A stretch of 64,000 nucleotides of DNA from Chrysaora quinquecirrha (lineage: Eukaryota; Cnidaria; Scyphozoa; Semaeostomeae; Pelagiidae), in NCBI GenBank assembly GCA_014526335.1, contig JACTAT010000262.1, positions 311,374 to 375,373 on the forward strand. Direction: 5' to 3'. Under the pieces are notes generated by a model. The model was given only the letters and a program-made list of their open reading frames with translations. It had not been told where the DNA came from and made no database searches. Within the stretch, counting starts at the first letter, position 1. Each line of letters begins with the position of its first letter. This document shows, piece by piece, positions 1 to 14,100 of this stretch. The position numbers and the translations under genes are program-made.

Positions 1-2187
1 CAATTAACATGTGGAAATGATCCTGTCACCAAATACATGTATTCGTATGGATCTGCTGATAAATGCTCCGATTGTCCTGAGGGATGGGTAAGTATGAGTT
101 GCATCATGTTATTTTATATTTGATATATGTTATAAAAGGTATGGTACTGAAGAATGAACAACATAGCCTAAACACAAACAAGTCAAAGGGAGGAGAGCTC
201 TGGCTGTATGACTTGTAGGTTTACTTGACGATTTTATTGAGCTCTTTAGCTCATTAGAATTGTCGTTGGCTCTTCAGTCATACATCCTAGGTTCGAATCC
301 ATTCTATCGTGACTGGTGGAAAAAGCTATCCAAGTGTTTGCCATTCGTGAAAAATATTTACAAATACATATTTATTTCATGAATGGTAAACACTAAGATA
401 GATTTTTTTTACGAGTTACACACCACATTTCATGGGAGTTAAGCATGAAATATCTTTATATGAGGAAGCACATTGTTTTCCATTGATCCTTACTATATCT
501 TTAACAATAGTATTTTATTTTGCTTTCGTCTTTTTGTAGCTTTGCCAGAATGGTCTCATAATCAAATGTGCTGATAATACTTATGTCAAATGCAACTCCA
601 CTGTAAGTTACTCCTTTCCTCGTAGTAGCTATTTTCACTACCGTAAAAGCTCTAATTTGCCCCCCGGGTGGCTTATTTTATTTTGGAAGTTTTTGAGGTA
701 GAACGTATTAGAGACGGGGGCTTAATAAATTATTTAGCATATTTTGCTTTTTATTTGTCAGGTCCAATGTTACAGACATAAGAAAATGAACTAAATAAGA
801 AAGTTTTAGCCTAAGATTACATGAAATTCGTAGTTAATAACTAGTTGTTAGTTGTTGCAAGACACAAGTTTGGAATATCGAACACGTTACCACTTAATTT
901 CCTACGTTTACTACTGAACTGTCGAGGGGCTAAAACAAGAGGGGGGCTTAATAGGAACTTTTTTCAAATTTTCACTTAAAAAGGGGGCTTAAGAGAGAGG
1001 GGGGTTAAGAGAGAGGGGGGTTTATAGAGCTTTTGCGGAATGCATTAAATTTCTCTGCAGAGCAATAATACATATGATGTAAATTAATGGATAGCAAAAT
1101 TCTGCTTACTCACTACCATATCTGTTCTTGATTTCAGTGGTGCCCTACGAGTTGCTTTAGCTGCCCACCGGGAACATATTGCTATGAAGGAAAGAAATAT
1201 GATTGTAAACCAGGAACATATAATGATGGAATCGGTAAGAAATCAACACGCCGTATTCTTTGAGGATTTGAGGATTTTTTAATTCTAAAATTTGTAAACT
1301 TCAAAACCATAATCTATAAAAGAGCCTCAAAGCTTAAGAAAATCACGGGTGGGCCATCTTGTTTTATATGACACAAAACGTTGCTTGACGAGCAATCTTT
1401 CATGTTGTGGCCAAACAAACGGTCAAATATTTTTGTTTAAAACCTAATTTCAAACTTTTGATAAACAATACTTGGTTTGATTGTTTGGCTAGGGCCTTAC
1501 TCGTTTGACCGTTTGCCCACATCGCTAAACATTGCGCGTCAAACAGTTTTTTCTTTTACAAGCCGAAAATGTTGTTAAAGTTTTCCAAAAACATTGCCAT
1601 CAAGTTTTTCTTATCAAGCAATGTTTTGTAACATGGACAGATAGAAATTATTGCTTGTGAAGCAAATATCAGATGTTGCAGTGTCTGCCCGTTTGGCCAC
1701 AGCTTAACGATCAAGTAATCTCCCAATGGTGAGACAGAGACTTGTTCAGTTTCCTCTTTGACAGACAACTTTTAAAAGCAATTTTGCAAACACATCAGTA
1801 TCCTGAATATAAGATACTAAAAGGGCAGATGCACAACAAGATACCAAAAACTTTGATCTAAAAACTTCTATATCATACTATAGGCCTTTACATCTTCATC
1901 AGAGTGTCTCACAAAAACTACTTGAATATCTATAGAATGCAAACAGGTTAAAACGGCGAAGAACTAATCAGTGCCCTGAATTTTTTACCAGCATTTTTTT
2001 TCATTTTAAGGTCATTGCAAGATTTGTCCTCCTGGCAGTTACAGTAACATAACAAGAGCAGCGAAATGCGAATGTTGTCCTGCTGGATACGAATCAACTG
2101 ATATGAAAACAGATTGCCAACCGTGTAGAGAAAATGAATGGTCAGAAGGAAATTGTGCAATTTGCAAGACATGTATTGCTGGATCAT
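1..2187 (+). CDS. Cysteine-rich GCC2/GCC3-like N-terminal region (exons 1-4 of the thrombospondin gene)
   Basis: The exons 1-87, 540-602, 1138-1234 and 2011-2187 encode about 141 residues with many cysteines and repeated CxxCPPGxY-type motifs (CPPGTY, CKPGTY, CPPGSY, CPAGY). This spacing is typical of GCC2/GCC3 or ephrin-receptor-like cysteine-rich modules. Phases run 0, 0, 1, 1 and join cleanly to the first EGF exon. Canonical thrombospondins carry an N-terminal LamG domain and an oligomerisation coiled coil before the EGF repeats. Neither is visible here, but more exons may lie upstream of the window, so their absence is not shown. The role is unknown; an extracellular disulfide-rich stalk is inferred. 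Confidence 0.75.
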
Positions 2188-5100
2188 GTGAGTCGTTATC
2201 GTACTTGTAGCAATAACTTAAAATCATAGTAGAATAGAACTTTTCAAAGAGATCTGGGTCGGCGGGACATTTTCTGGAAGATGGCTGACATCTTGAGTAA
2301 GGGAATAGCAATAACTGAAAATCATAGCAGAATAGAACTTTTCAAAGAGATCTGGGTCGGCGGGACATTTTCTGGAAGATGGCGGACATCTTGAGTAAGG
2401 GAATCCTCTCCACATGCAGGAATCCGCATTGCGAAAACTTAAAGAAGCCAGAGGGAAAGTGCAAAAAAATTTGCTACAAATTCACGAATTATGCAAGAAA
2501 AGAGACAAAATCTGCGACAATAAATGTTGAAAATATCTGCAGGAACGTAGGAAACAAGATGCAAGTAACTCGAAAATGGAAAATACTTGATTTAATTCCT
2601 TCTTAACCAGATAAGCTTGGAATTGAATCCTTTCTTTCACTTTTACTTCAATTAAACGTGAATTTGAAGCAAACTTTTGCTGTACTTACTGCCCTAAAGC
2701 CACTGCAATCTAGGTCGCTGCGCGCGTAGAGGATTCCCATACTCAAGATGTCGATCATGTTCCAGAAAATGTCACGCCGAACCAGACCTCTATTAAAAGG
2801 TTTACTGTCGTAGAAGCTGTTTTTCAACATTTGTTGAAAATTGTGTTCTAATCTAATCTAATCTAATCTAATCTAATCTAATCTAATCTAATCTAATCTA
2901 ATCTAAATTTATTAGTGTTCCAGCATGCTATCCAACATTTTTAGAACTAGTGTACAGAAAGTGACTGACACTCAGGACACTAGTTTGTTCATATGTTTTG
3001 CTCGTTCCGTTAATACTAATTTCATTTTGCGTTCTAATGACAGGTGCTTGCGACAACAATCCTTGTTTCAAAGGAGTAAGATGTACAAACATTGGTTATG
3101 GCAATTTCAAATGTGAAGCTTGTCCAAAAGGTTACAGAGGAGATGGTCAAACATGTACTGATATTAATGAGGTACGAAATTACAAAGGGCTAGATTTTTG
3201 TTTTTTCTCTACCTTCTCGTTCAACATTTGATCTATTAAAAGCTATTGGTTGTTTTGTTGTTCATATATGGCCACTAAAATACGATTGGTCAACCGACAC
3301 AATAGGTAATATATTTTTTTAAGATAAGGAGACGTGTATTCGGGTAAATCTAATGTGATTCAGCTATTCCAAACTGATCAAGATCAGTCGTCCTTTATGA
3401 AGGAGGTCAAAGTAAAATCATTGCACATGAAAAGCTGATAATTGCTGTCTTTTATTAGAATTGCAATTGGGACAGTTTGCCTTTAAGAACATCTTTGGTC
3501 AGCCAAGGAAATGACAGAAATAGCAATTAACGTAATTCAGCTGACCGTAATAGAACTAGCCATATATTTGTCTCATGAATTGTCGAAATCGAATGTAATA
3601 CCCTGATCCCCTATAGAATAAGAGTGTTGTTGGGCCAAACGGCTGTCGAATTGGTTCAAAATGCAATCTTTCACGATCTATTGAGTTCACCTACAATTTA
3701 TCTTGTTTTTTTTCAGCGGAACCTGACCTTAATTACCTAGAAATGTTCCTTAGGCCATTAAAAATATACCTCGCATGGCGCGTACCAGTGCATGAGCGCT
3801 TGTCTTTTTACTGATATTTCAAGTAATGGAACCTTATTTACTTAGATTTCTCCCTTTTTAGTGCGCAGAAGCATCTCCATGCTTTCAATCCTGTGTCAAT
3901 TTGTCTCCTGGATACCGTTGCGTTGGATGTCCAGCTGGTTACTCTGGCAGCGCTCCAAGCGGAGTTGGACTGGAGGAGGCTGGGAACAACACGCAGAATT
4001 GTACGGATATAGACGAATGTGCTCTTGGAAAACATGCATGTGACCCGAATGCAAAATGCGTCAATACACTGGTAAGCCCTTGCAAGTTTTGATTTTATAG
4101 GTTTAAGTTTAAAATGTCATATATGTGCAGCTCTTGGGCAGAATAAAACAAGAGTTCGATCAGCACAACAATGAGAAAGTTATTAATAAGATTTTTTGCT
4201 AGGCAAGGAGATATAGGCGTCCTTTACACGATTCCGTTATATGCTGAATTTGGCACAATATCATACGATATTGAAAGTCCGTATACATGTCCGCACATTT
4301 TACTGAATACGAAAAGAATGAATATGCGGACGAATGCATTGTGCTATATAGGTAAAATTCACATGACTTCCAATTTTGTATTAAATGAACATGCTTCTAT
4401 ATATGGCTTAAACTATACAAAGTATTGGTTTTTAAACAATGGTTCGCTTTACTAATTGGGTACTTTGAACTGCACATTGCTAAACTCAACAATGATCTGC
4501 AATCGTTGCTGGAAATAGTTGGATCGCGATAGTTGTTCAATATTTATTTTTCGGTGTAAGGTGATTAGGTGACGTCTGATTCACATCGCGGCTTGTAGTT
4601 TTCCCTTCCCTCTGTACAAGACAGAGGGAGCGTCATAGTGAAAATTCGGAGCATTTAGTCTGGTGAAGTGTTATAACTATTTTTTCAAGGATTGTAGTGC
4701 ACTATCAACAATTCAGTTTTTAATACAATTTAATGCATTCTTACAGGGAAGTTACTACTGTGGTGATTGTAACCCTGGTTTTGTTGGCAATGGTTATGCT
4801 GGATGTAGTCAAGGCAATTTCTGTTCTTCAAATGCAACTAACGATTGCAATGTCAATGCGAATTGCGAGCCAACTGGAGCCGGCACTTATACTTGCTCGG
4901 TATGATTTTATATTTGTATTTTAATGATCCATACAAGAATTTTAACCAAAGAGCTAACACCAGCTTGTTCCTTATGTATTGCCAAAGATAGTAGTTCAAT
5001 ATGATCAGCAAGTTTTTGTCTTTTATTTCAGTGCAAGCCTGGGTATGCCGGTGATGGTGTGGTATGTGGAGATGATGTTGATCTTGATGGTATTGCTAAC

Positions 5101-8100
5101 GCGGGCATCGATTGTTCTGTTCCTGAATGCAAAGAGGTAAGCACGTTGCAGTATCATCGATGGTAACATTGCTTGTTAGGCCCAGGGTAAATGAACTGAA
5201 CCACTGAACATGCTACTTAATATTTAACGCTATGTTCAATACCAAGTGGCCAAATGAACTGAGCATACCACTGAACCAATTTTCGTTTACCAAACATTTT
5301 TCACTCCGATCAAACATTCACTGAGCAATGTTCAGTGACTGAACAAGGTGGCCAAATGAACTGGATTTTTCACTGAACTTACATTTTGAACGATCTTCAA
5401 TGAAATGTTCAGTTCATTTGGCCAGATGATCAAACAATGTGTGTCAAACTTTTGCTTTAAATTTGTTTTTCAAACCTTGGTTGAAAGTTTAATTACGTCA
5501 CTGCAAAACATCGCTTGACAAGAAGGATTTGCTGAGAAATGTTTTTGAAAAATCTCTCTCAATGATTCAATGTTTCGAAAATTCAAATAATGTTTTCAGC
5601 ATGGCCTAAGCGTAAAAAATTTTGTTTTAACAAGCAAATTTCAAATGTTTCACAAACAATGTTTGATCGTTTGGCCTGTGCCTCACAAGCAATGTTTCGC
5701 CGTCTGCCTCTTCGCAAAACATTACTTTACAAGCAAAATTCTCATCAAAGTTTTTGGAACAGTTGTCACAACCAATAAACTTTTGACGAGAAATGTTTGT
5801 GCATCGTGACCAAACGGAAAACATTTTGCTCGACAAGTATGTTTCGTTAAGCAAATTTTGATCGTTAAACAAAAGAAGTGACTATTTTTGAATAGTGATG
5901 TAGAAGCCTTGAAACCTTTGCAACCGAAACCGATTTTTCAAGAGATGCCGAGAAAGTACTTGACTGTAATTTTCATTAGCAAAGTTCCTTCTCGTCGATT
6001 CCCTCATTCACTAATATTCAAGACAATTTCTAAACTGTGGTTATGATTCTTCTAACCGTAGGATAATTGTATGCGTGTACCAAATGCAGGACAGGAAGAT
6101 AATGATCATGATACAGTCGGAGATGTCTGTGATGCTGATGATGATGATGACAATATTCCTGATATAACCGTACGTTTTCTTGAACAATTATTTTCCCCTT
6201 TTTTCTCATGTTGCATGCTGTATACTACTCTAAGATACCTAATAGAGGCTTCCGCAAAAGATGGCGGTTGTCATGTCCTTTGTTTTGTATTCAAGATTTT
6301 CGAAGGAAATTCTTGAAATAATTTCTTTAGTTGCCGAAGTTGTGCACAAATACGTTGAATTGGTTGAACTCCAGTAACTAAAGAAATTAATCCCAGAATC
6401 CTTTACAAAGCAAAGGACTGACAGAAACGGCCGCCATCTTCTATTGCCGTCACCTTGCTTATCAATTTTTTGAAAAATTTCAACCCTGCTCTTATCAGGA
6501 CCAACCGCTTATTAAAATTTGCTTGACATTTGTGTTGAGACTTAATTGGTATGAAATTTTACTTATACACTCTATTTGTTAATTAGAACTATGGATTACC
6601 TAAGGTTATAAGCACTATTGAGCCCATTTGAACTGCGTTTCAGGAGTTAAAAAGCAAAGTTATTCAAACTAGTTCCACCCCTCCGTTTATTTTGACCTCC
6701 CCCTCCAATTTGAACTTGAATGCTGTGCAAACCTCCAACCTATTCAAACCCCACAAACAATTAGGTCCCTTAGGGTATACTCTTAGGCATCTTGCTGTCG
6801 TCCTTCAACGCAGATAAATTGATTGAAAATTTTCCACACCCCCGCTTTTGTCAGGAATATCCACTTCTTAACTGTGCATTTTTAAAATTGAAATTCTTGT
6901 AAAGGACCATGTAACGTCTTAATTCATTCAGTCTTTTTAAACTCAGCCCTGAAATAAACATTATTGCTTGGAGTTCTTTAGCTTTGCTAGAATTCGAGAA
7001 CAGATAGTCTTTCCAAAGTTTTGGGATTTACTTATGTAGATAGGCTGTGTATCCTTTATTTATACGGCAACATATCTAATATCAGCATTAAATAATTTAT
7101 GCCTCTGTCTCATGTTTTCAGGACAACTGTCCATTTACTGGTACGAATACGAGTCAAGCTGACAGTGACTTAGATGGCGTGGGAGATGTCTGTGATAATT
7201 GTGTCTATGTGTACAATCCAGACCAGAAAGATACGGATAAAGATGGACTGGGAGATGTTTGTGATGCTGATCTTGACGGAGATGGTATTTTGATTTATTT
7301 TATTTTAGGGCATAATTTTTTGGTAACCTTCTGTTTTGCAGACCTTCCAAATTCTGAAGACGGTAGACTTAGCAGGAACAAGTTTCCTGAACCAAAAAAC
7401 ACAGCTACCAAACGGTAGGCTGATCGAGATAAACTCGACGTAAACCATTCATTTTGCGAGCGAGAACGAGATTCCTTACGATATCTGCGAAACCTTCCAG
7501 CTTCGTGGAAAGAAGGTTTTGGAGGCCTACCAAAACTGTTGTTTTCAGAAGACGTTGTTGTTTTCAAAAAATACGTTTCGAAGTCTACCGAAAAGATAGG
7601 CGTCTGCTGAAAACAGAGTGCGACAAAAAAATTCGCCCTTAGTCTGTGATTAGTCTGTTTGCTTACGTGAGTCGTACCTTTCCTCCTAAGAATTGTTTTA
7701 CTGAAATACCAATCTGAAAATTCGAAAACAAGTTTAGGCCCTAGGTAAAGGATAAAGCGTTGTTGGTCAAGCATTTGAGATGTGCTTTACAAGCAAAGTT
7801 TGACACTGAAAAGCAAGCAAACTTAATATAAATTGGTTTTGCAATGTTTCAAGTTCAAAACATTTTAGCTTGCAAAGCTTCGACGCAAGCAAAGAATGTT
7901 TGAAAAGCAATGTGATGAAATAGACAAACATTTTGTTTGACAAGCAAACTTCAAATACTTGAAAACAATGTTTCATCGTTTGGTCAGGCCCTTGCAATGC
8001 GAAGGTCAACAAAATCCTGAAATGCTTGATGGGCAATGACTTGCCCAAAAGCTTTGTTACATTTTGACCGAAATATTTTGATCGTTTTCCCTAGGCCTAA

Positions 8101-11100
8101 AGTTTTATTAATTTGAATCATAAGGATGTTGATGTAAGTAATCATAAAAAGTTTCTTACTTTTAGGAATGGCAAATGTGACTGATAACTGTATGTATATC
8201 AACTCTACAAATACAACAGACAGTGATGGAGATGGTGTTGGAGATATCTGCGATAACTGCCCGAAAACAGCGAATGCAAATCAGGTAATCATACATTTCG
8301 TTTTTATTGCTCCGTAGTATTTAGTCTCCCGTTTCTGAGCTGTTGAGAGGTCAGTTCAACTGGAGCGTTGTTTGTTTCGTTCAATCACAGGAATTTTGCA
8401 AACAATTTTTGAATTTGCAATGCTTAAAAATTGCGAGAACATAGTAGTTTCATCGCATTTTGAAGATTTGGCAAACGTTTAAAGATGGTCTAGATGAGAC
8501 GTTTTTAGTATTAAAGCACTTGAAAAGTAGTTCTTTTCTAGTTTTTGGTGGTCAAAAGTCATAAGGTGTCCAACACACTGTCACTGAAATTGTCAGTTAG
8601 TTGTTTGAGAGGGGTGACAGGGTAGTGGTACTATGGTACCAGAGGGGTGGTACCTGGTACCAAAAGCTCTGAAAAAAGGATGGAACCTGGTACTTCTATT
8701 CAATCATATGTATTAATATTTCATTCGACACAGCTGTTTACTTCGATGAAAATTGGGATTACGTGGTACGGTTACCTGCGACTTGGGTGGAACCTGGTAT
8801 CAAACCATGTGGTATCGGTACCAAAGATCCCTTTCAGCCCCAACTCATTTTGTGTGCTTGCTACTGCAGACTTAAGTGGCTTCAGTAGTTGGGTTAAAAG
8901 ATATGGAGCTTGTTTAAAATAATTGTTGCTTCAAAAGATGTCTTCACAGATGTAGGATAGTAGGGCGTTTTGACGGAATTTTATATCGCTACAATTTTTT
9001 AATAAGTAACTGGACTCTAGTCAAACCCTCAAAGTTATTAATAATATCTAATATTTCAGCCCTTACATAATGACTGGTACCCCCTAGAAACTCTTTTTTG
9101 GCTCTTTTCTGGCTTTCAATGTAATTGACAAGTTTGCAATGCTGAACTGTATTAAGAAAGCTATCTCAACCAAAATTTCTAACAAAATCTCAGCCCTTGT
9201 TGCTTATTGACCAGTTGCTTATTAAAAAAGTATATCCTAACATCTTTGAGATCTCCTACTTTGTAAAATATTCTAATATAATCTGGGGCTCACCTTTTCA
9301 ATCATCTGTTTTAGCTTGATACGAATCAGAATGGTTATGGTGATGCCTGTGAACCAGCAACATATGGAGACAGGTATCTGCTACATTGAACTCTTAATTC
9401 CTTCATTCCATCCCCGCATATTTTCCTTCCGAAGCTCCTTACAAACATTTATGACGCCCTTTTAGAAGATCTTTTCTGTTTTTTTTCTTCTTTGAAACAA
9501 CACCAACATGATTCTTCTCTGTTGAAATGCTGCTGCGTTATTTGCTTTCCAAATCAAGACATTTAATCAACGCTGTTGTTGGCGCTCCTTTCTCTGCTCA
9601 AATGCGCAGTAAGGCGCTGCAAGCGATAAAATATTGTTGGTAAAACATCTCAAATTGTTTGTCACAAACATGTGTGGCCGTTTGGCCTCGTCGTAAAAGA
9701 TTGCTTTTCATTAGCTTTTCGAATATTTTTTTGTTTATGATATAAAAAAAAAATTAAATGCTTTTAAAATGGTCCAAAAAGTCGAGCAATGTTTAATGAC
9801 GTGCCTAAACGGTCAAAAATTGCTTGGCAAATAAGTATCAGATGTTTGACGGACCACAATTAATTGTTTTGCATAGGCCTAAGTCATTACGCATCGGCAA
9901 AGGCAGACATCAAACAGGGCAGTTTTATTGTGCAAGTCCAAAGAAGACAGTCATTTTCCTTCCTTCTATAAGCTTGCACAAATTGGCTTGTAAACTTTTT
10001 AGGCCTTATAATGAATGGCTAACTTATATAATTATAATTATATAATTTTTCTCTATATTTTCAGTGATGGTGATGCAGTACTAGATTCTTTCGACAACTG
10101 CCCAGATCTTCCAAATGCTGATCAAGTTGACACTGACAATGATGGGAAAGGTAATCTGTTTTCAAATTCGTATATTTGGACTTTTATCTTCACAGAATTT
10201 AACGTCAGGATATGGAGGAAATAACAGCTCTTGCTATTTTGTCTTTATTTAGAATTTAAAATTTAGGCCTCCAATATCAAAGTATTAATCACAAGATCCC
10301 TTATGCTTCCCCGGCCTGGCTCAGCTTTTCTTTGCTTGGCTTTGTTTTGTTTGGATTTTTCGACTTGCGCCTAAGATGGTGTACCTTGAATTGGCTTTGT
10401 TAAGATTTGATTAGTTCGGCTGACCATAGTTTGGTTCGTTAGGTTTGTTTGATTTGTCTTGAAATGGCTTGAATAAGGCTTGCTTTGACTTGTCTAGACT
10501 TGGGTTGTTTTAGTTTGATTTATCTTGACTTGGCTGGGCTTAACTTGGATTTAGCTTGGTTGGTCTTGGCTTATCTTGCCTCGTCTCAGTTTAGTTTGGA
10601 TTCGCATATTTGGTTTAGCTAAGGTTAGCTTGATTAGGCTTTCCAAGAATCAAAGTTTAATGATATCTAAATGTAATTGACTTATTTTTTACTTCTTTCA
10701 AGGTGATGCTTGTGATGATGATAAAGATAATGATGGAATATTAGATGCAAGTGATAACTGTATGTTCGTTTCCAATCCCCTGCAAAACCACACCAAACTC
10801 ACGTATGATGTAAACAGTAAGTTGTCTACGTTTTTTTCACCATATTTTCTACAGGCCTTAAAAAGTTGGTCTTGATCAGACTTTGCTTTCCCTTGGTTAG
10901 CAGTGCTTTGCGTAGCTCATCCTAGTAATAACTGAACTCATCTTTCTTCAAAACAATGGCTTTCTTTTAGTAATGTTTTTGCGTTTGACTGAACAAGTTA
11001 ATATCAATCTTGTTAATCTACTTTAAACAGAAGATGCTAATCTTGACATGGTTCCTTTGGCTTTTTTGCTTGACTGAGCCTGCTTTTGTGTACTTTATTT

Positions 11101-14100
11101 TTTGATCTTGTTTAGATTTGCTCTGTCTTAATTTGGTTTAGCTAGTTGACTTTGTTTGGCTTTGCTTATCCTAGCTTAGCTTGGTTTCGTCTGGAGCTCT
11201 TTGAGTTGCTTTGGTGAAGGTTAGATTGACTTTGTTTGGCTCGACTAACTTTTGTTTGGCTCGTTCGTTAGGCTTGCTTTGATTTGTTTTGAAATGGCTT
11301 GACTTGGTTTGCTTTGACTTGTCTTGACTTGACGACTTGACTTGGTTTGATTGATCTTGACTTGACTGTGCTTGACTTTGATGTAGTTTGATTTGTTTTG
11401 GCGTATCTCACCTTGGCTCTGTTTGTTTGGGTTCGCTTATCTGGTTTGGCTAAGGTTAGTTTGATTTAGTTTGGCTTCACGTAGCTTGTTTACCTTCACT
11501 TGATTTGGTTGGGCTTAACCTAATTTAGTATGCCTTGTCTTTTTGGTCCAGGCTTGTTTTTGTTGGGTAGTCTTATCTCAACTTCGCCTTATCTTATCTT
11601 ATGTTTTCTTAACTAGGTTGTCTTATTTTTGGTACATTCTTCCTACATTTGACGTGACTTGATTGAACGTTGCCTTCGTTGTTGGTGTCCCGTTGGTTTA
11701 ATGCTAGGCCTAGGTTTGCCACTAACTCTTTTGATTCCAACAATACATTTATGTTTTCTTATTAGATAAAGCCATTGGTGACGCCTGTGCCAATGATTTT
11801 GATGGCGATGGAACAACTGATAACTTAGACACGTGTCCCAGAACATCGAACATTCAGAAAACGTCATTTGAAGATCACTTTTTAGTCGATCTAAGCGCAA
11901 CATCATCGACTGAACCAAAACCAAAATGGCGAATAACGAACAAGGTAGCTATTTTATTCATTATGTACCACTCAATTGACTTATTGTGTATTTCTCCAAC
12001 GAACGGGAATTTCTCTTCCAATTTGGGTTTATAAAGCTCCTACAACACCTTATTAACGAAAACAAATTAGACCGAAATTAGCTAATAAAGCGCGGCCAAA
12101 GTTCAAACATTGTTTGTTAAACATTCGAAAATTGCCTCTCAAGAAAAATATTAAAAGCTAGCAAAACGGTCAAATACTGCTTGACAAGCAAATTTCAAAT
12201 ATTTGACAATGTTTGATCGTTTGCCCAGAGCCTAAGAAATGAAAAGTTAGACAGGTACTGTTTTAAACAATCAACCCAGAGTGTACGGGAAGATAAAAAC
12301 TAATTTTGGCTTCAGTGTTCACGCGAAAACGAGCTTGTTTTGAAATGCGTTTTCTTCTATCAGTCACAAGACTTGTCTAACGATCAAACAGTGTTTGTCA
12401 AACATTAGTAATTTTTTGCCAAGCAAAATGTTTTATTGGCCACTTCGCAAAACATTGCTCATCAAGCATATTTTGTGTTTGCTTCAAACTAAAAATGGTT
12501 TTGAACTTTATTTAAAATATTCCTCAGCAGTTCTGTTTTGTCTTGTCTTGCAATGTTTGATAACTTGGCCATCAAACATTGCTTCAAAAGCAAATCCAAA
12601 ACAAATTTCAAATGTTTGACGTACAATGTTTGATTGTTTGGCCAGGGCCTAAGGAACAAGGCAAAAATATAGCGTTTTTGCTTATTGGTATATTTGTTGA
12701 ATGTTAACTTATGCTGAGATTTTTAGCTATAAAGTGTCTCTTGAAGTGCCTCTTAAATCTGTCTTTATATTTCATTATTTTTTTCTATTTAGGGTATGGA
12801 TATTGAACAGCTGCAGGTGACGAAAAGACCAAGTTTGCTCATCGGTAAACATTTACTTACAAAAGCAAATACATTCCTTATTATGTTATTCTAAGAATAT
12901 CTGTATAATATTATTGTTACCATTGTGGAACACTTTCCGAAAGGCGAAATGTTATTTCTGTGTTATTTGTTTGGAAAGCACTTTTATCCTACACAGCTGC
13001 ATTTTCTAGAATTGAAATTGACGTCATCTTTCAAATACCCTCTCCCTGGCTTTCGAAAGCAAAGGGATGCAGAAATATCCCTATAATCTGCTTATTAGGT
13101 TGAATTGCATTGAGTTGAATTTGATTGAATACTGGATTCAATTGGATTGAACTGAATGCTATTTGATTTAATTGAATTGGATTGAATACTTTGCTGACCA
13201 AGTACACCCAGGTAGCGCTAAATTACCCATTTTTCAATTGGGTTTTTGTGAAAGAAATTCTGCATCCCATTTTGGAATTATTTATAAAGTACAAGACGTT
13301 GTGTAGGATCAGTATGCCAACTTGATGGTCAATATTTCTCTCTTTCATGACATTTTCCCGTTTTCTCTCTTTCATGACATTTTCATAACACTTCATTTCA
13401 GAGCACTAGTGGCTATGTAAGACCCTGGCCAATAGATAAATTAGTGTTTTTCAAACATTTTAAATTCGCTTGTCAAACACAATGTTGAACGTTTGGCCAC
13501 GCCACGAAACATTGCTAAACATTTGTGAAAACAACGTTATAGCTAGCAGTAAATTGTAAACATTGCAACACATTGTAACGCAGTGCCTTTGAAAAACTAC
13601 AAAACATTTTTTGCTTAATGCAGGCAAAGAATGTTTGACGAGCAATGTTTTGAGACGTGGTCCAACAGTGAAACATTTTGCAATGTTTGACAAGCAATGT
13701 TTGATCGCTTGGTCAGGGTCTAAATCTCCCGTTTCTACCAATGTTACAAGCTGCCTATTGATGATAAATCTTTTGATTTTTAGGCCAACAGAAATACGGA
13801 GAAGTTGACTTCTCAGGAACGATGTTCGTCAACAGTCAAAATGGCGAGGACTATATTGGTGTTGTTTTTGGTTATCAAAGTAATACGAAATTCTACGTTT
13901 TAATGTGGAGACATAAGAACATCAATCTCAATAATGATACTTATAAAGCTGGAATCAAAGGCATTCAGATTAAGGTGTGTTGCTTTTCCATACACTTACA
14001 CTCTTTTTTCATCAGAACCAGTAAATTGTCACCTGTTTCTTAGGCTAAAATGTTCTTTATCTGCTCTAAATTCTTTAGTTCGTTAGAGTACACAACACTT

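Noticed and set aside
7295..7774. 159-codon minus-strand frame
   Set aside because: It lies in an intron of the thrombospondin gene, covers part of a MITE and shows no domain features.
8600..8830. GGTACC-rich segment with a 91-codon frame
   Set aside because: Imperfect GTGGTACC/GGAACCTGGTA repeats explain the frame. It is intronic and without protein features.
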